Origin: Burkholderia sp. Bp8992
GTDB taxonomy: Bacteria; Pseudomonadota; Gammaproteobacteria; Burkholderiales; Burkholderiaceae
Direction of reading: 5' to 3'
NCBI RefSeq assembly: GCF_003853705.1
Contig: NZ_QTQI01000011.1
Location: 160,338-224,337, forward strand
Length of the DNA: 64,000 nt
The notes beneath the pieces were generated by a model. It worked only from the letters and a program-made list of their open reading frames with translations, ran no database searches and was not told where the DNA came from. Below are positions 52,885-61,588 of this stretch, piece after piece (the first letter of the stretch is position 1; the number at the start of each line of letters is the position of its first letter). Both the position numbers and the translations under genes were made by a program.

Positions 52885-53628
52885 TCAGCTTCTTGCGAGC
52901 CACTGGTCGAGACCGATGCGGCCGAGTCGCACACCCCCGAGCGGCACCAACGATTTCTCCTCGACGCGTCCGCCGTAGTAACGAGCATCGCGATCGGTCA
53001 CCACCGTACGCGTATCGCCGACCGATTTCAGGTACCGCGCGACGATCTCCGCGAACGGCGCGCGATCCGGGCCCGCGATCTCGACCGTGCCGTTCCGCGG
53101 CGCGGCGAGCGCGGTCTGCGCGACGAGCGCCGACACGTCTTCCGCAGCGATCGGCTGAAACAGGCCGTCGCCAATGCGGACCGTGCCGTCTACCGTGCCG
53201 GCATCCGCGATGCCGCCGATGAATTCCATGAATTGCGTCGCGCGAACGATGGTGTACGGAACGCCAGCCGCTTCGATCGCCTGTTCCTGCGCGACCTTCG
53301 CCGCGAAATAGCCGTTCGCCGGCATGCGGTCGCAGCCGACGATCGACAACGCGACATGGTGGCGCACGCCGGCGGCCACTTCCGCCTTGCCGAGATTGCG
53401 TGCCGACGTGCGGAAGAAGTCCAGCACCGCCTGCGGCTCCCATGACGGCGCATTCGCCACGTCCACGACGATGTCCGCGCCCGTCAATGCGTCAGCCAGG
53501 CCTTCGCCCGTGAAGATATTGACGCCGGTGCTCGGCGAGGCAGCCAGCGCATGATGGCCGGCTTCGCCGAGCAGCGCGACGACACGCGAGCCGATCAGGC
53601 CCGAACCACCGATGACAACGATCTTCAT
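52885..53628 (-). CDS. NmrA/atypical-SDR NAD(P)-binding protein
   Basis: The protein is 247 aa. It opens with the nucleotide-binding loop VVIGGSGLIGSRV, and the later YFAAKVAQEQAIEAAG followed by YTIVRATQFMEF is typical of NmrA-like/atypical SDR proteins. These act as redox sensors or reductases. ATG 53628 is preferred; GTG 53631 is adjacent. It is encoded just upstream of the LysR gene on the same strand and divergently from the MocR regulator. Confidence 0.8.
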   Translation of the reverse strand: MKIVVIGGSGLIGSRVVALLGEAGHHALAASPSTGVNIFTGEGLADALTGADIVVDVANAPSWEPQAVLDFFRTSARNLGKAEVAAGVRHHVALSIVGCDRMPANGYFAAKVAQEQAIEAAGVPYTIVRATQFMEFIGGIADAGTVDGTVRIGDGLFQPIAAEDVSALVAQTALAAPRNGTVEIAGPDRAPFAEIVARYLKSVGDTRTVVTDRDARYYGGRVEEKSLVPLGGVRLGRIGLDQWLARS

Positions 53629-53833
53629 CACACAATCTCCCGACGAATGGATTGCATTGGACTGCGAGGGGTACGCGACGGCGTCGGATCCGCTGAAAGG
53701 CGGTCATGACCGTCGCATGGCGTGCCGCAATTGTGGAAGAATCATGTCCTATCCATAAGTGCCAAGAATCGTCGATCGGACTGGTCCATACCGCATCTGT
53801 CCCTGTCCTGTTCGCGCCACCCGAGAGACCGTG

Positions 53834-55333
53834 ATGTCTGCGCAGACGCCCCCGCTGTCCATCGAAATCGACCGGCAACACCAATTGCCCGTCTATCTGC
53901 AGATTTGCGAGCGGTTCAAGGCCGCGATCGCCGCCGGTCATCTGCGCCCCGGCGATCGCGTGCCCGCGCTGCGCGGCCTGGCGACGCAACTGAATACGGC
54001 GCGCGGCACGGTTGAGCAGGCCTACACGGTCCTGGTCGACGAGGGCTATCTGCAAATGCGCGGCGCGGCAGGCACGTTCGTCTCGCCGTCCCTGCCGCTC
54101 TCGCTGAGGCAGCCGCCGCCCGCCCCCGCCGAACACGCTGACCCGCAACGTGTGTCAGTCGGATCGAACGACACTCCGGCGCCACGCCGGGTGCAGCCGA
54201 TCGCCGTCGCGCTGAGCGGCGAGCCGCGCCCGCTGCAACCGGGGCTCCCGGCGCTCGACGCATTTCCGCGCAAGGTCTGGCACCGGCTCGTGTCGCAGCG
54301 CGCGCGCAGCAGCGAACGTGCCCTGCTCGGCTACCCGAATCCGGCCGGTTACCGGCCGCTGCGCGAACACATCGCCACCTATCTGACGCTGTCGCGCGGC
54401 GTCACCTGCGTGCCGGAGCAGGTGTTCGTCACCGGCGGCTACCGCGCCACGCTGGAACTCATACTGCGCAGCCTCGCACGGGCGGACGAGCGCGTGTGGT
54501 TCGAGGATCCCGGCTATCTGCTCGCACGCGGGTTCCTGTCCGAGACCGGCGTACAACTCGTCCCCGTGCCGGTGGACGCCGACGGAATCGACGTCGAACG
54601 CGGCATGCAGTTGGACGCGCAGGCACGCTTCGCGGTCGTGACGCCGTCGCATCAGAGCCCGCTCGGGCATACGCTGTCGCTGTCCCGCCGCATCGCGCTG
54701 CTCGACTGGGCCGAAAAAATGTCGGGGTGGATCGTCGAGGACGACTACGACAGCGAGTTTCGCTATCTCGGCCGCCCGCTGCCCGCGTTGAAGAGTCTCG
54801 ACCGGCGCGATCGCGTGATCTATTGCAGTACCTTCAGCAAGGCGATGTACCCCGGTTTGCGGCTCGCCTACGCGGTCGTGCCGGAGCGTGCCGTGGAACG
54901 CGTCGAACGCGTGGCGTGCAGCATGAATGCCGGATCGCCGCCGCTCCTGCAGGCGGCGCTGGCCGATTTCATCGAACAGGGGCACTTTGCCCGCCATCTG
55001 AAACGCATGCGCGCGCTGTACGGCGAGCGCCGCATGCTGATCGTGCATGCGTTGCGTCAGGCGTTCCGCGAGCGGCTGATCGTCGAATTGCCGGTGGGCG
55101 GCATCCAGTTCGCGGTGCGATTCACCGACGGGCCCGATGGGCCGATCGACGACGTCGCCGTCGCCGCACGTGCGCGCGACGCCGGGCTCGCGGTCGTGCC
55201 GCTGTCGATCTGGTATGCGAACAGCCACACGCAGCTCACGCCGCGCGGCCTCGTCATCGGGTTCGCGAACATCGTCGACGCGGACGAAGCGCAGCGTCAC
55301 GCGACGACGCTGCGCGCCTGCGTCGGCCGCTGA
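53834..55333 (+). CDS. MocR/PdxR-type regulator (GntR HTH fused to aminotransferase domain)
   Basis: The protein is 499 aa. A GntR winged helix (residues about 15-80; GDRVPALRGLATQLNTARGTVEQAY) is followed by a class I aminotransferase fold with the PLP-binding Lys in YCSTFSKAMYPGLRLAY and the Asp in IVEDDYDSEFRY. Such proteins use PLP or an amino-acid adduct as effector. The intergenic region to the divergent reductase gene (205 bp) is the likely site of action. Confidence 0.87.
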   Translation: MSAQTPPLSIEIDRQHQLPVYLQICERFKAAIAAGHLRPGDRVPALRGLATQLNTARGTVEQAYTVLVDEGYLQMRGAAGTFVSPSLPLSLRQPPPAPAEHADPQRVSVGSNDTPAPRRVQPIAVALSGEPRPLQPGLPALDAFPRKVWHRLVSQRARSSERALLGYPNPAGYRPLREHIATYLTLSRGVTCVPEQVFVTGGYRATLELILRSLARADERVWFEDPGYLLARGFLSETGVQLVPVPVDADGIDVERGMQLDAQARFAVVTPSHQSPLGHTLSLSRRIALLDWAEKMSGWIVEDDYDSEFRYLGRPLPALKSLDRRDRVIYCSTFSKAMYPGLRLAYAVVPERAVERVERVACSMNAGSPPLLQAALADFIEQGHFARHLKRMRALYGERRMLIVHALRQAFRERLIVELPVGGIQFAVRFTDGPDGPIDDVAVAARARDAGLAVVPLSIWYANSHTQLTPRGLVIGFANIVDADEAQRHATTLRACVGR

Positions 55334-55645
55334 CGCGCGGGCCGCAGCCCGGTGGGGTGTCACAGACCTGCGTCACGGCCCCGATTGGTGTCCGACGGGA
55401 AACATTGAATCACCCGCGACGGCCATACCGTCGCACGGTGCGCTCCGCTAGCATTGGGGGCGCCCTTCTCCATGGACGAACCTGGATTCGGGCTGCACCC
55501 GAAGATCGCCGCGCTCCGCATACGATCGTTCGCTCCACTTGTTCGTGAAGACGCCATCTGCCCGGGCCGTGCAGCCCCCCTTTGCAACACGCTTCGACAA
55601 ATGAACGACCGGGAATCGAAGCGTCGCCGAACACGAGCACGCATC
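55334..55645. other. 312-bp gap, nothing recognised
   Basis: No gene, repeat or terminator was identified between the MocR gene and the first OsmC/Ohr gene. It should contain the promoter of the latter. Confidence 0.4.
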
Positions 55646-56146
55646 ATGAATGACAACAAGCTGCAGGCCCCTCCGCTCTCCCTCCTCGACAGGTATCGAG
55701 GTCGGGATTTCCAGCCACTCTATACGACGAGCGTCACCGTGTCCGGTGGCGAGACGGGACACGGCCGCGCATCCGGCGTCGTGCGCTCGGACGACGGAAA
55801 CCTCGCCGTCGATCTGCGCCTGCCCACCGAGTTGGGCGGACCCGGCAACGGGACCAACCCCGAGCAATTATTCGCGGCAGGCTTCGCCGCGTGCTTTCAC
55901 GGTGCGCTGAATCTGCTCGAGCAACGCGCCGGCATGAAACCCGCCAATGCGGTCGTGGAGGTGCGGGTTTCGTTTTGCCGCGATCCGATGGACGGCGGCC
56001 ATGCATTGCTCGTCGACGTCCGCGTCCGGATGCCCAGCGTCGATCAAGACATCGCGGAAGAACTGGTTCGAGCCGCGGAGCGCCTGTGCCCGTACGCAAA
56101 GATGGCCAGACAAGCCACCGTCAATATCGTGACTGTCGTCGATTGA
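55646..56146 (+). CDS. OsmC/Ohr-family peroxide-resistance protein, copy 1
   Basis: The protein is 166 aa. The two redox Cys of Ohr proteins are present in GFAACFHGAL and RLCPYAKMAR, and the loop LGGPGNGTNPEQL is typical. It reduces organic hydroperoxides with lipoyl-type thiols. It is about 25 residues longer at the N-terminus than standard Ohr. A closely similar gene of identical length lies at 57742-58242, so the two are paralogues separated by a bestrophin gene. Confidence 0.85.
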   Translation: MNDNKLQAPPLSLLDRYRGRDFQPLYTTSVTVSGGETGHGRASGVVRSDDGNLAVDLRLPTELGGPGNGTNPEQLFAAGFAACFHGALNLLEQRAGMKPANAVVEVRVSFCRDPMDGGHALLVDVRVRMPSVDQDIAEELVRAAERLCPYAKMARQATVNIVTVVD

Positions 56147-56267
56147 CGCGACGCCCGTCGGGCGGTAGCGGCACCTGTGCGCTGAAGACCTTCGTTGCTG
56201 CTCTGTCGCACGTGGCCGCTGCGCCATGCATGCGGGGCCGCGCCGAGTCCTCGATGAGGCAAATGAA

Positions 56268-57269
56268 ATGCATCTCGGAAAATCGTACAAGTTGTCGGAG
56301 TTCCTGATTTGGACACGCTGGAACATCTATGCGCTTTTCGTCTTCGAGACCGTGCCGGTCATTCTGTACAAGTTCCTGTGCGTCACATGGTTGTCGATCC
56401 CGCTGACGATCGTGGTTCTCCTCGGAACCGCGACGTCGTTCATCGTCGGCTTCAAGAATGTCCAGACGTACAACCGCGCAACGGACGCGCTGGAAATCTG
56501 GACCGAAATCGTGGGCAAGAGTCGTCGCTGGGGCCAGCTCGCGCGCGATTTTTCCGGCGACGAAGCGATTTCCCGCACGTTGATCGATCGACACCTTGGA
56601 TGGCTGACCGCGCTGCGCTACGAACTGCGTCGCCCTCGGGTCTGGGAAAGCACGAGCAAGCGCTACAACGCGGAGTACCGCCGGTTCTATCGCGTTCCGG
56701 AGTGGGAACAGGACATCAGGGAAGTGTTGCTGAAATACCTGTCGCCGTCCGAGACGGAACAGGCGCTCTCTTCCACGTCCATTGCGACATTCGTGCTGAA
56801 CCTCCAATGCAGTGCGCTCAGGACGCTTCACGCGGCCGGTCGGCTGAATACGAGCTTCTATATGGAGCTTCACAAGACGATCGGGGATTTCATCGCGCTC
56901 CAGTCGAGATCGGAACGTTTCAAGAACTTCCCGTATCCGCGACAGTACGCGACCGTCAGCTCGCTGTTCGTCCGGTTCTTCTGCCTTTCCCTTCCGTTCG
57001 GTCTTCTGAGCGAATTCAACCGGCTGAACGACGGCGTGAGCGGCTTCATGCACGGCAACATGATATGGCTGGTCGTGCCATGCAGCGTCGCGGTGTCGTG
57101 GATGTATACGTCGCTCGACCAGGTCGGCGAAAGCACCGAGAATCCGTTCGAAGGCGGTGCGAACGACGTTCCCATTTCGACGCTGTGCGCCACGATCGAG
57201 CGCGATCTGAAAACGATGCGCGGAGATCCTGCCGACCATCCGTGCGACCACACGATCATCGCGCTATAG
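56268..57269 (+). CDS. bestrophin-family (UPF0187) membrane protein
   Basis: The protein is 333 aa from ATG 56268 with GAGG nine bases upstream. Bestrophin hallmarks are the opening helices (WNIYALFVFETVPVILYKF), the GFKNVQTYNRATDALEIW region, and the pore-side ENPFEGGANDVPISTLC motif. These form pentameric anion channels in the inner membrane. It lies between the two OsmC/Ohr paralogues. Confidence 0.87.
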   Translation: MHLGKSYKLSEFLIWTRWNIYALFVFETVPVILYKFLCVTWLSIPLTIVVLLGTATSFIVGFKNVQTYNRATDALEIWTEIVGKSRRWGQLARDFSGDEAISRTLIDRHLGWLTALRYELRRPRVWESTSKRYNAEYRRFYRVPEWEQDIREVLLKYLSPSETEQALSSTSIATFVLNLQCSALRTLHAAGRLNTSFYMELHKTIGDFIALQSRSERFKNFPYPRQYATVSSLFVRFFCLSLPFGLLSEFNRLNDGVSGFMHGNMIWLVVPCSVAVSWMYTSLDQVGESTENPFEGGANDVPISTLCATIERDLKTMRGDPADHPCDHTIIAL

Positions 57270-57350
57270 GGTCCCGGGCAGTTTCTCGCTGGCATCGGGC
57301 CGGAGGTGGCGCACGTCCGTTCACCTGCGTACGATTCCCGGCAGCCTCGT

Positions 57351-57482
57351 TCAGTGCGCGCCTCCCGCCATGCCGCCACCGCCCCTGGCGGGCTCGGTGA
57401 GCCAGGCCAGCGGCACGATCACGATGAAGATGATCGACGACAACCAGCGCCCATCGGTCGCGCCACCACAGTCGTGGAAAAA
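57351..57482 (-). pseudogene. C-terminal remnant of a DHA2/EmrB-type efflux pump
   Basis: A 43-codon frame ends with a hydrophobic helix and basic tail (SSIIFIVIVPLAWLTEPARG, then GGGGMAGGAH and stop) that looks like the last membrane segment of EmrB-type MFS pumps in this genus. Nothing recognisable precedes it, so it is a leftover fragment within the 472-bp gap upstream of the second OsmC gene. Confidence 0.4.
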
Positions 57483-57741
57483 TCCATGCGCCCCGGCACC
57501 CGTCGCTCTCGCCGCATTGGTACGGAGCGGGCAACATCATGCATCCCGAGCCGATCTGGTCCGGCGGCGCATCTTTGACTAGCATGCGAGAGCGCGTCGG
57601 CCTCGTTCGAACGATGGGTGACGGAATCAACTTGCCGGCAAGGCCAGCCCCCTTGCGCCGATGTGCTTCGACGCACCATGCACCGTCCGGATACGCAAGA
57701 TTCGGAACGTTCGCGTTCGCCGATTACAGACCGGGAGACGT

Positions 57742-58242
57742 ATGGAGAACGAGAGGTTGCAACCTCCGCCGCTGACGCTGCTCGACAAATACCGGGGGCG
57801 GGAATTCGCCCCGCTCTACACGACGACGGTCACCGTCTCCGGGGGAAAATCCGGGCACGGCCGTGCTTCGGGCGTTGCGCGCTCCGACGACGGCTGTCTC
57901 GCCCTCGATCTGCGGCTGCCGACCGAGCTCGGTGGTCCGGGCGGCGGGACCAATCCCGAACAGCTTCTTGCCGCCGGCTACGCCGCGTGCTTTCACGGCG
58001 CGCTGAGCCTGCTCGCGCAACGCGAGCGGATCAATATTCGCGATGCCACCGTGGCCGTCGAAGTCACGTTCGGTCGTGATCCGATGGATGGCGGATATGC
58101 GCTGATCGCCAATATCACCGTCCGCATGCCGGGTATCGACCGACAGTTCGCGGAACGTCTTGTCCGCGACACAGAACGCCTGTGCCCCTACACGAAGATG
58201 GCACGGCAGGGAATCTGCAGTGTCCTCGCCGTGTCGGCGTAA
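57742..58242 (+). CDS. OsmC/Ohr-family peroxide-resistance protein, copy 2
   Basis: The protein is 166 aa, the same length as copy 1 and highly similar throughout (SLLDRYRGRDF there, TLLDKYRGREF here). The redox Cys are in GYAACFHGAL and RLCPYTKMAR. GGAG lies just before the ATG. An AhpD-like gene follows after 179 nt, so this copy may be expressed with the downstream redox genes. Confidence 0.86.
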   Translation: MENERLQPPPLTLLDKYRGREFAPLYTTTVTVSGGKSGHGRASGVARSDDGCLALDLRLPTELGGPGGGTNPEQLLAAGYAACFHGALSLLAQRERINIRDATVAVEVTFGRDPMDGGYALIANITVRMPGIDRQFAERLVRDTERLCPYTKMARQGICSVLAVSA

Positions 58243-58421
58243 CGGAATCTCGCCGGGATACGTGGCGAACGATTGGTGCCGAAGCGACAACAGAGTGCAC
58301 ACGCGCCCAGTACTACTGGCCTGCGAGACCCACGATTACGATGGCTGCCAAGCGGGTCGTGCAATCAGTCGCGATACGCAGGGCCGACATTACCCACTTC
58401 CACAAATCAGGAGAACGGATC

Positions 58422-58901
58422 ATGGCGCAACGTATCAATTACTTTCAGCAATCGCCGGAATTCACCAAGAAACTCGTCGAGCTCGACGGGTTGTTTCAAA
58501 AGACGACGATCGAGGCGCCGGTCCGCGAGCTCGTCGAGATTCGCGCATCACAACTGAACGGCTGCGCGTTCTGCGTCGACATGCACGTCAAGATGGCCCG
58601 GATCCACGGCGAGCGCGAACTGCGCATGCATCACGTCGCGATCTGGCGCGAGTCGACGCTCTTTTCGCCGCGCGAACGCGCCGCGCTCGCATGGACCGAA
58701 GCCCTGACGCGTCTTCCGTCGGATGGCTTGCCGGATGATCTCTACGAACGCGTGCGTACCCACTATTCCGAAAAGGAGCTGTCGGATCTGACCTTCCTCG
58801 TCGGTGCGATCAACTGCTGGAACCGGCTGAATGTCGCGTTCCGCATCGTACCCGGATCGTTCGACAAGTCGTTCGGGCTCGACAAGGCCAACCTGGAGTA
58901 A
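58422..58901 (+). CDS. AhpD/carboxymuconolactone decarboxylase-like protein
   Basis: The protein is 159 aa. It has the AhpD-type redox motif in SQLNGCAFCVDMHVKMA (CxxC plus His), so an alkylhydroperoxidase activity is more likely than a decarboxylase. AGGAG precedes the ATG. A cupin gene follows after 4 nt, so the two form one transcription unit. Confidence 0.85.
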   Translation: MAQRINYFQQSPEFTKKLVELDGLFQKTTIEAPVRELVEIRASQLNGCAFCVDMHVKMARIHGERELRMHHVAIWRESTLFSPRERAALAWTEALTRLPSDGLPDDLYERVRTHYSEKELSDLTFLVGAINCWNRLNVAFRIVPGSFDKSFGLDKANLE

Positions 58902-58905
58902 CGAC

Positions 58906-59310
58906 ATGAAACGCATCATGCTCGCACTTGCACCGCTCGCGCTGTCGCTGCTGATGCCCGTTCAGCTGGCCGCCGCCGCGCCGCAAGCGACGGTCACAAC
59001 GCTGACCACGGAGCCGTTGCCCGAGTATCCGGGCAAGGAGGTCGAGATGATCGTCGTGGATTATCCGCCCGGCAGCGTAGATCCCGTTCATCGTCACGAC
59101 GCGCACGCATTCGTCTACGTGCTGGACGGCAGCATCGTGATGGGCCTGAATGGCGGGAACGAAGTCACGCTCCATGCCGGTGACACGTTCCACGAAGGCC
59201 CGAAAGACCTGCACACGGTCGGCCGAAATGCCAGCACCACGAAACCGGCAAGATTCGTCGTGTTCCTGATCAAGAGCAAGGGGGCGCCGGTCCTCACGCC
59301 CGTGAATTAG
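58906..59310 (+). CDS. secreted cupin-domain protein
   Basis: The protein is 134 aa with a signal peptide (ends QLAAAAPQ). The single cupin has the metal-binding motif PVHRHDAHAFVYVLDGS and the second motif HAGDTFHEGPKDLHTVG. The small-molecule substrate or binding role is unknown. It starts 4 nt after the AhpD-like gene and is followed by a perfect hairpin. Confidence 0.8.
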   Translation: MKRIMLALAPLALSLLMPVQLAAAAPQATVTTLTTEPLPEYPGKEVEMIVVDYPPGSVDPVHRHDAHAFVYVLDGSIVMGLNGGNEVTLHAGDTFHEGPKDLHTVGRNASTTKPARFVVFLIKSKGAPVLTPVN

Positions 59311-59325
59311 CGAAATCGTTGTCGA

Positions 59326-59344
59326 GGCCCGGCAATGCCGGGCC
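59326..59344 (+). terminator. hairpin terminator-like structure after the cupin gene
   Basis: GGCCCGGC-AAT-GCCGGGCC is a perfect 8-bp stem with a 3-nt loop, 15 bases after the stop. The downstream T-run is weak (TTTT after about 10 bases), so termination may be partial. Confidence 0.6.
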
Positions 59345-59458
59345 GTCTCCCCGGTTTTGGTCGAGCCGATGCGTCGCGATCGCGCGCTACCCAGGTCGTA
59401 CTTTTTGACCATGCCGTGCCGTTCGGCTTACCCCACTTAATCAATAGGACTATTTAAG

Positions 59459-60391
59459 ATGAGCGAAACAATCCGCAATGTGCAGCCGGTCACCGCCAAC
59501 CTTGGAAAAGACGGAGCAGGCGAACTCGTGCCTTCCCGCTATGCCGTGCGCGTGGGTGACGTCGACGTCGCGTTGATCAGCGATGGCGTTTTGCCGCTGC
59601 CGACGTCCACCATGTCAACCAACGTGAGCGAAGCTGACCGCAACGAATGGTTCGACGGTCGTTTCCTCCAGCGCGACATGTTCGACTGGGCGCTGAATAT
59701 CGCGCTCGTGCGTAGCGGCGAACGCCTGATCTTGATCGATTCGGGCGTGGGTGATGGATTCGAATACTTCTCGCGCGCCGGTCGGTCGGTGATGCGCCTG
59801 GAAGCGGCCGGCATCGACCTGGCGGCGATCACCGATATCGTGATTACACATATGCACATGGATCATGTCGGCGGACTGAACGTCAATGGCGTCAAGGCCA
59901 AGCTGCGCCGCGACGTGCGCATTCACGTGTCGGCCACGGAAGTTGAATTCTGGAAAAAACCCGACTTCAGCAAGACGGTAATGCCGGAAACGGTACCTCC
60001 CGCGCTGCGCAAGGCTGCTGCAAAGTTCGTGGAACTTTACCGCGAAAACATCGTGCAGTTCGATCAGACCGTGGAAGTCGCCGCGGGCGTGTCGGCCCGC
60101 GTGACGGGTGGTCACACGCCGGGACACTGCGTCGTGGACATCGCGTCCAACGGCGAGAAACTGACGTTCGTGGGCGACGCGATTTTCGAAGTCAACTTCG
60201 ACAATCCCGATTGGCAAAATGGCTTCGAGCATGATCCTGAAGGCGCTATCGACGTGCGTATGGCGCTGCTCAACGAAGCGGCTGAAACCGGCTCACTGCT
60301 GGCCGCCGCGCATGTCGCGTTCCCCTCCATCGGTCACATTGCAAAGAGCGGTGAAGGTTTCCGCTTCGTGCCGGTGCAGTGGGACTACTGA
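59459..60391 (+). CDS. MBL-fold metallo-hydrolase
   Basis: The protein is 310 aa. The metal site HMHMDHVGG (HxHxDH), the later His in GGHTPGHCVVD and Asp in FVGDAIFEV are intact. It resembles lactonase/glyoxalase-II-like hydrolases such as quorum-quenching lactonases, but the substrate is not determinable. GC is slightly lower than in neighbours. It is monocistronic, with a strong terminator downstream. Confidence 0.83.
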   Translation: MSETIRNVQPVTANLGKDGAGELVPSRYAVRVGDVDVALISDGVLPLPTSTMSTNVSEADRNEWFDGRFLQRDMFDWALNIALVRSGERLILIDSGVGDGFEYFSRAGRSVMRLEAAGIDLAAITDIVITHMHMDHVGGLNVNGVKAKLRRDVRIHVSATEVEFWKKPDFSKTVMPETVPPALRKAAAKFVELYRENIVQFDQTVEVAAGVSARVTGGHTPGHCVVDIASNGEKLTFVGDAIFEVNFDNPDWQNGFEHDPEGAIDVRMALLNEAAETGSLLAAAHVAFPSIGHIAKSGEGFRFVPVQWDY

Positions 60392-60440
60392 TCGACGCTC
60401 GACCATAGTCGTATAGGTTGCCTTGACGATTGCCGGAGAA

Positions 60441-60475
60441 CCGCCGCGATTTCACATGACGCGCGGCGGCTTTTT
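60441..60475 (+). terminator. rho-independent terminator of the MBL-hydrolase gene
   Basis: The stem CCGCCGCG (60441-60448) pairs with CGCGGCGG (60462-60469) and is followed by CTTTTTC. It lies 50 bases after the stop codon. Confidence 0.85.
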
Positions 60476-60655
60476 CGTAAGTAATCGCTAATCCGCACGG
60501 TGGCCACCCGTTCAAATGCCCTTGCACGCTCATCCTGCCAACGACGTTGCAGCAAAGGCAACACCGTGGTTCGCGAATCTGCCTTCCGGGGCAAATTGCT
60601 ACACGATACGGTCGATACCGTTGTACTGAACTCTTACCCTTCAACGGAGCACATC

Positions 60656-61234
60656 ATGCAATCGAGGATTTTATTTCCCGCGATTCTATGCACCTCAGCG
60701 GCTCTGGCAGTGATCCCGGCGACAGCCATCGCGGCGCCGTTCGCCATCAGGGTCGATGACCTCAGTCACGGACACTTTACGAACGAACACGTGTACGGAG
60801 GCTTTGGCTGTCACGGTCAGAACGTTTCGCCGCGCATTTCGTGGACTCACGTTCCGCGCGGCACGAAGAGCATCGTCGTGACAATTTTCGACCCCGATGC
60901 GCCGACCGGCGGGCTCGGCTGGACCCACTGGGAGATCGTCAATATTCCACCTTCGGAGTCGACAATCGAAAAAGGCGCTTCCGGCGATCCGAAGTTCTTG
61001 CCGGCGGGCGCTGTCGAGACGTTGACGGACTTTGGCGAATCCAGATACGGTGGGCCCTGCCCGCCTCAGGGGGCGTCGCATCGATATGTCGTGACGGCGT
61101 CAGCCCTGGACGTGGCAAAAATTGACGTGGCACCGGCGGCAAGTCCTGCACTCGTCGCCTATCAGATGCACGGGAAAGTCATCGCTCAGGCGAAGTACGT
61201 CGCCAGATATCATCGCGCCTTGACTAACGATTGA
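60656..61234 (+). CDS. YbhB/YbcL-family Raf-kinase-inhibitor-like protein, secreted
   Basis: The protein is 192 aa with a signal peptide (ends near ATAIAAPF). PEBP-fold motifs are visible: QNVSPRISWTHVP, TIFDPDAPTGGLGWTHWEIVNIP and YGGPCPPQGASHRY. Bacterial members bind small ligands or act as protease inhibitors in the periplasm; the role here is unknown. CGGAG lies just before the ATG. Confidence 0.85.
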   Translation: MQSRILFPAILCTSAALAVIPATAIAAPFAIRVDDLSHGHFTNEHVYGGFGCHGQNVSPRISWTHVPRGTKSIVVTIFDPDAPTGGLGWTHWEIVNIPPSESTIEKGASGDPKFLPAGAVETLTDFGESRYGGPCPPQGASHRYVVTASALDVAKIDVAPAASPALVAYQMHGKVIAQAKYVARYHRALTND

Positions 61235-61240
61235 TGGTTG

Positions 61241-61492
61241 CAATTGCGCCAATGACATTCCACCATCGACGTTCAGGTTGATGCCGGTAACGAAGCTGCT
61301 TTCATCGCTGACAAGAAACAGTGCGGCACGAGCCAGGTCTTCTGCGTGGCCCGGCCGGCCAAGCGGAATCTTTCCCGCAACAGCGGTCTCGAATGCGGGG
61401 AGATCGGTTGCGTCGATACCCAATTTGGAAAGAATGGGCGTGTCGACGAGGCCTGGACTCATCACATTGCCCTTGATGCCTCGCTCTTTGAC
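61241..61492 (-). pseudogene. C-terminal remnant of a short-chain dehydrogenase
   Basis: About 84 codons match the end of classical SDRs: GNVMSPGLVDTPILSKLG, then IPLGRPGHAEDLARAALFL and SSFVTGINLNVDGG. The N-terminal Rossmann motif and catalytic Tyr/Lys are missing. The frame runs on past the normal stop into sequence antisense to the YbhB-like gene. Decayed gene. Confidence 0.7.
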
Positions 61493-61588
61493 GCTTGCTT
61501 CAGTGCAACTCGATCCGATCTTCCGCAAGCCTGCCCGTCTTCACCGAACGGCCTTCGTGTCCGCCCAGACACGACATGCCGATTTTCC

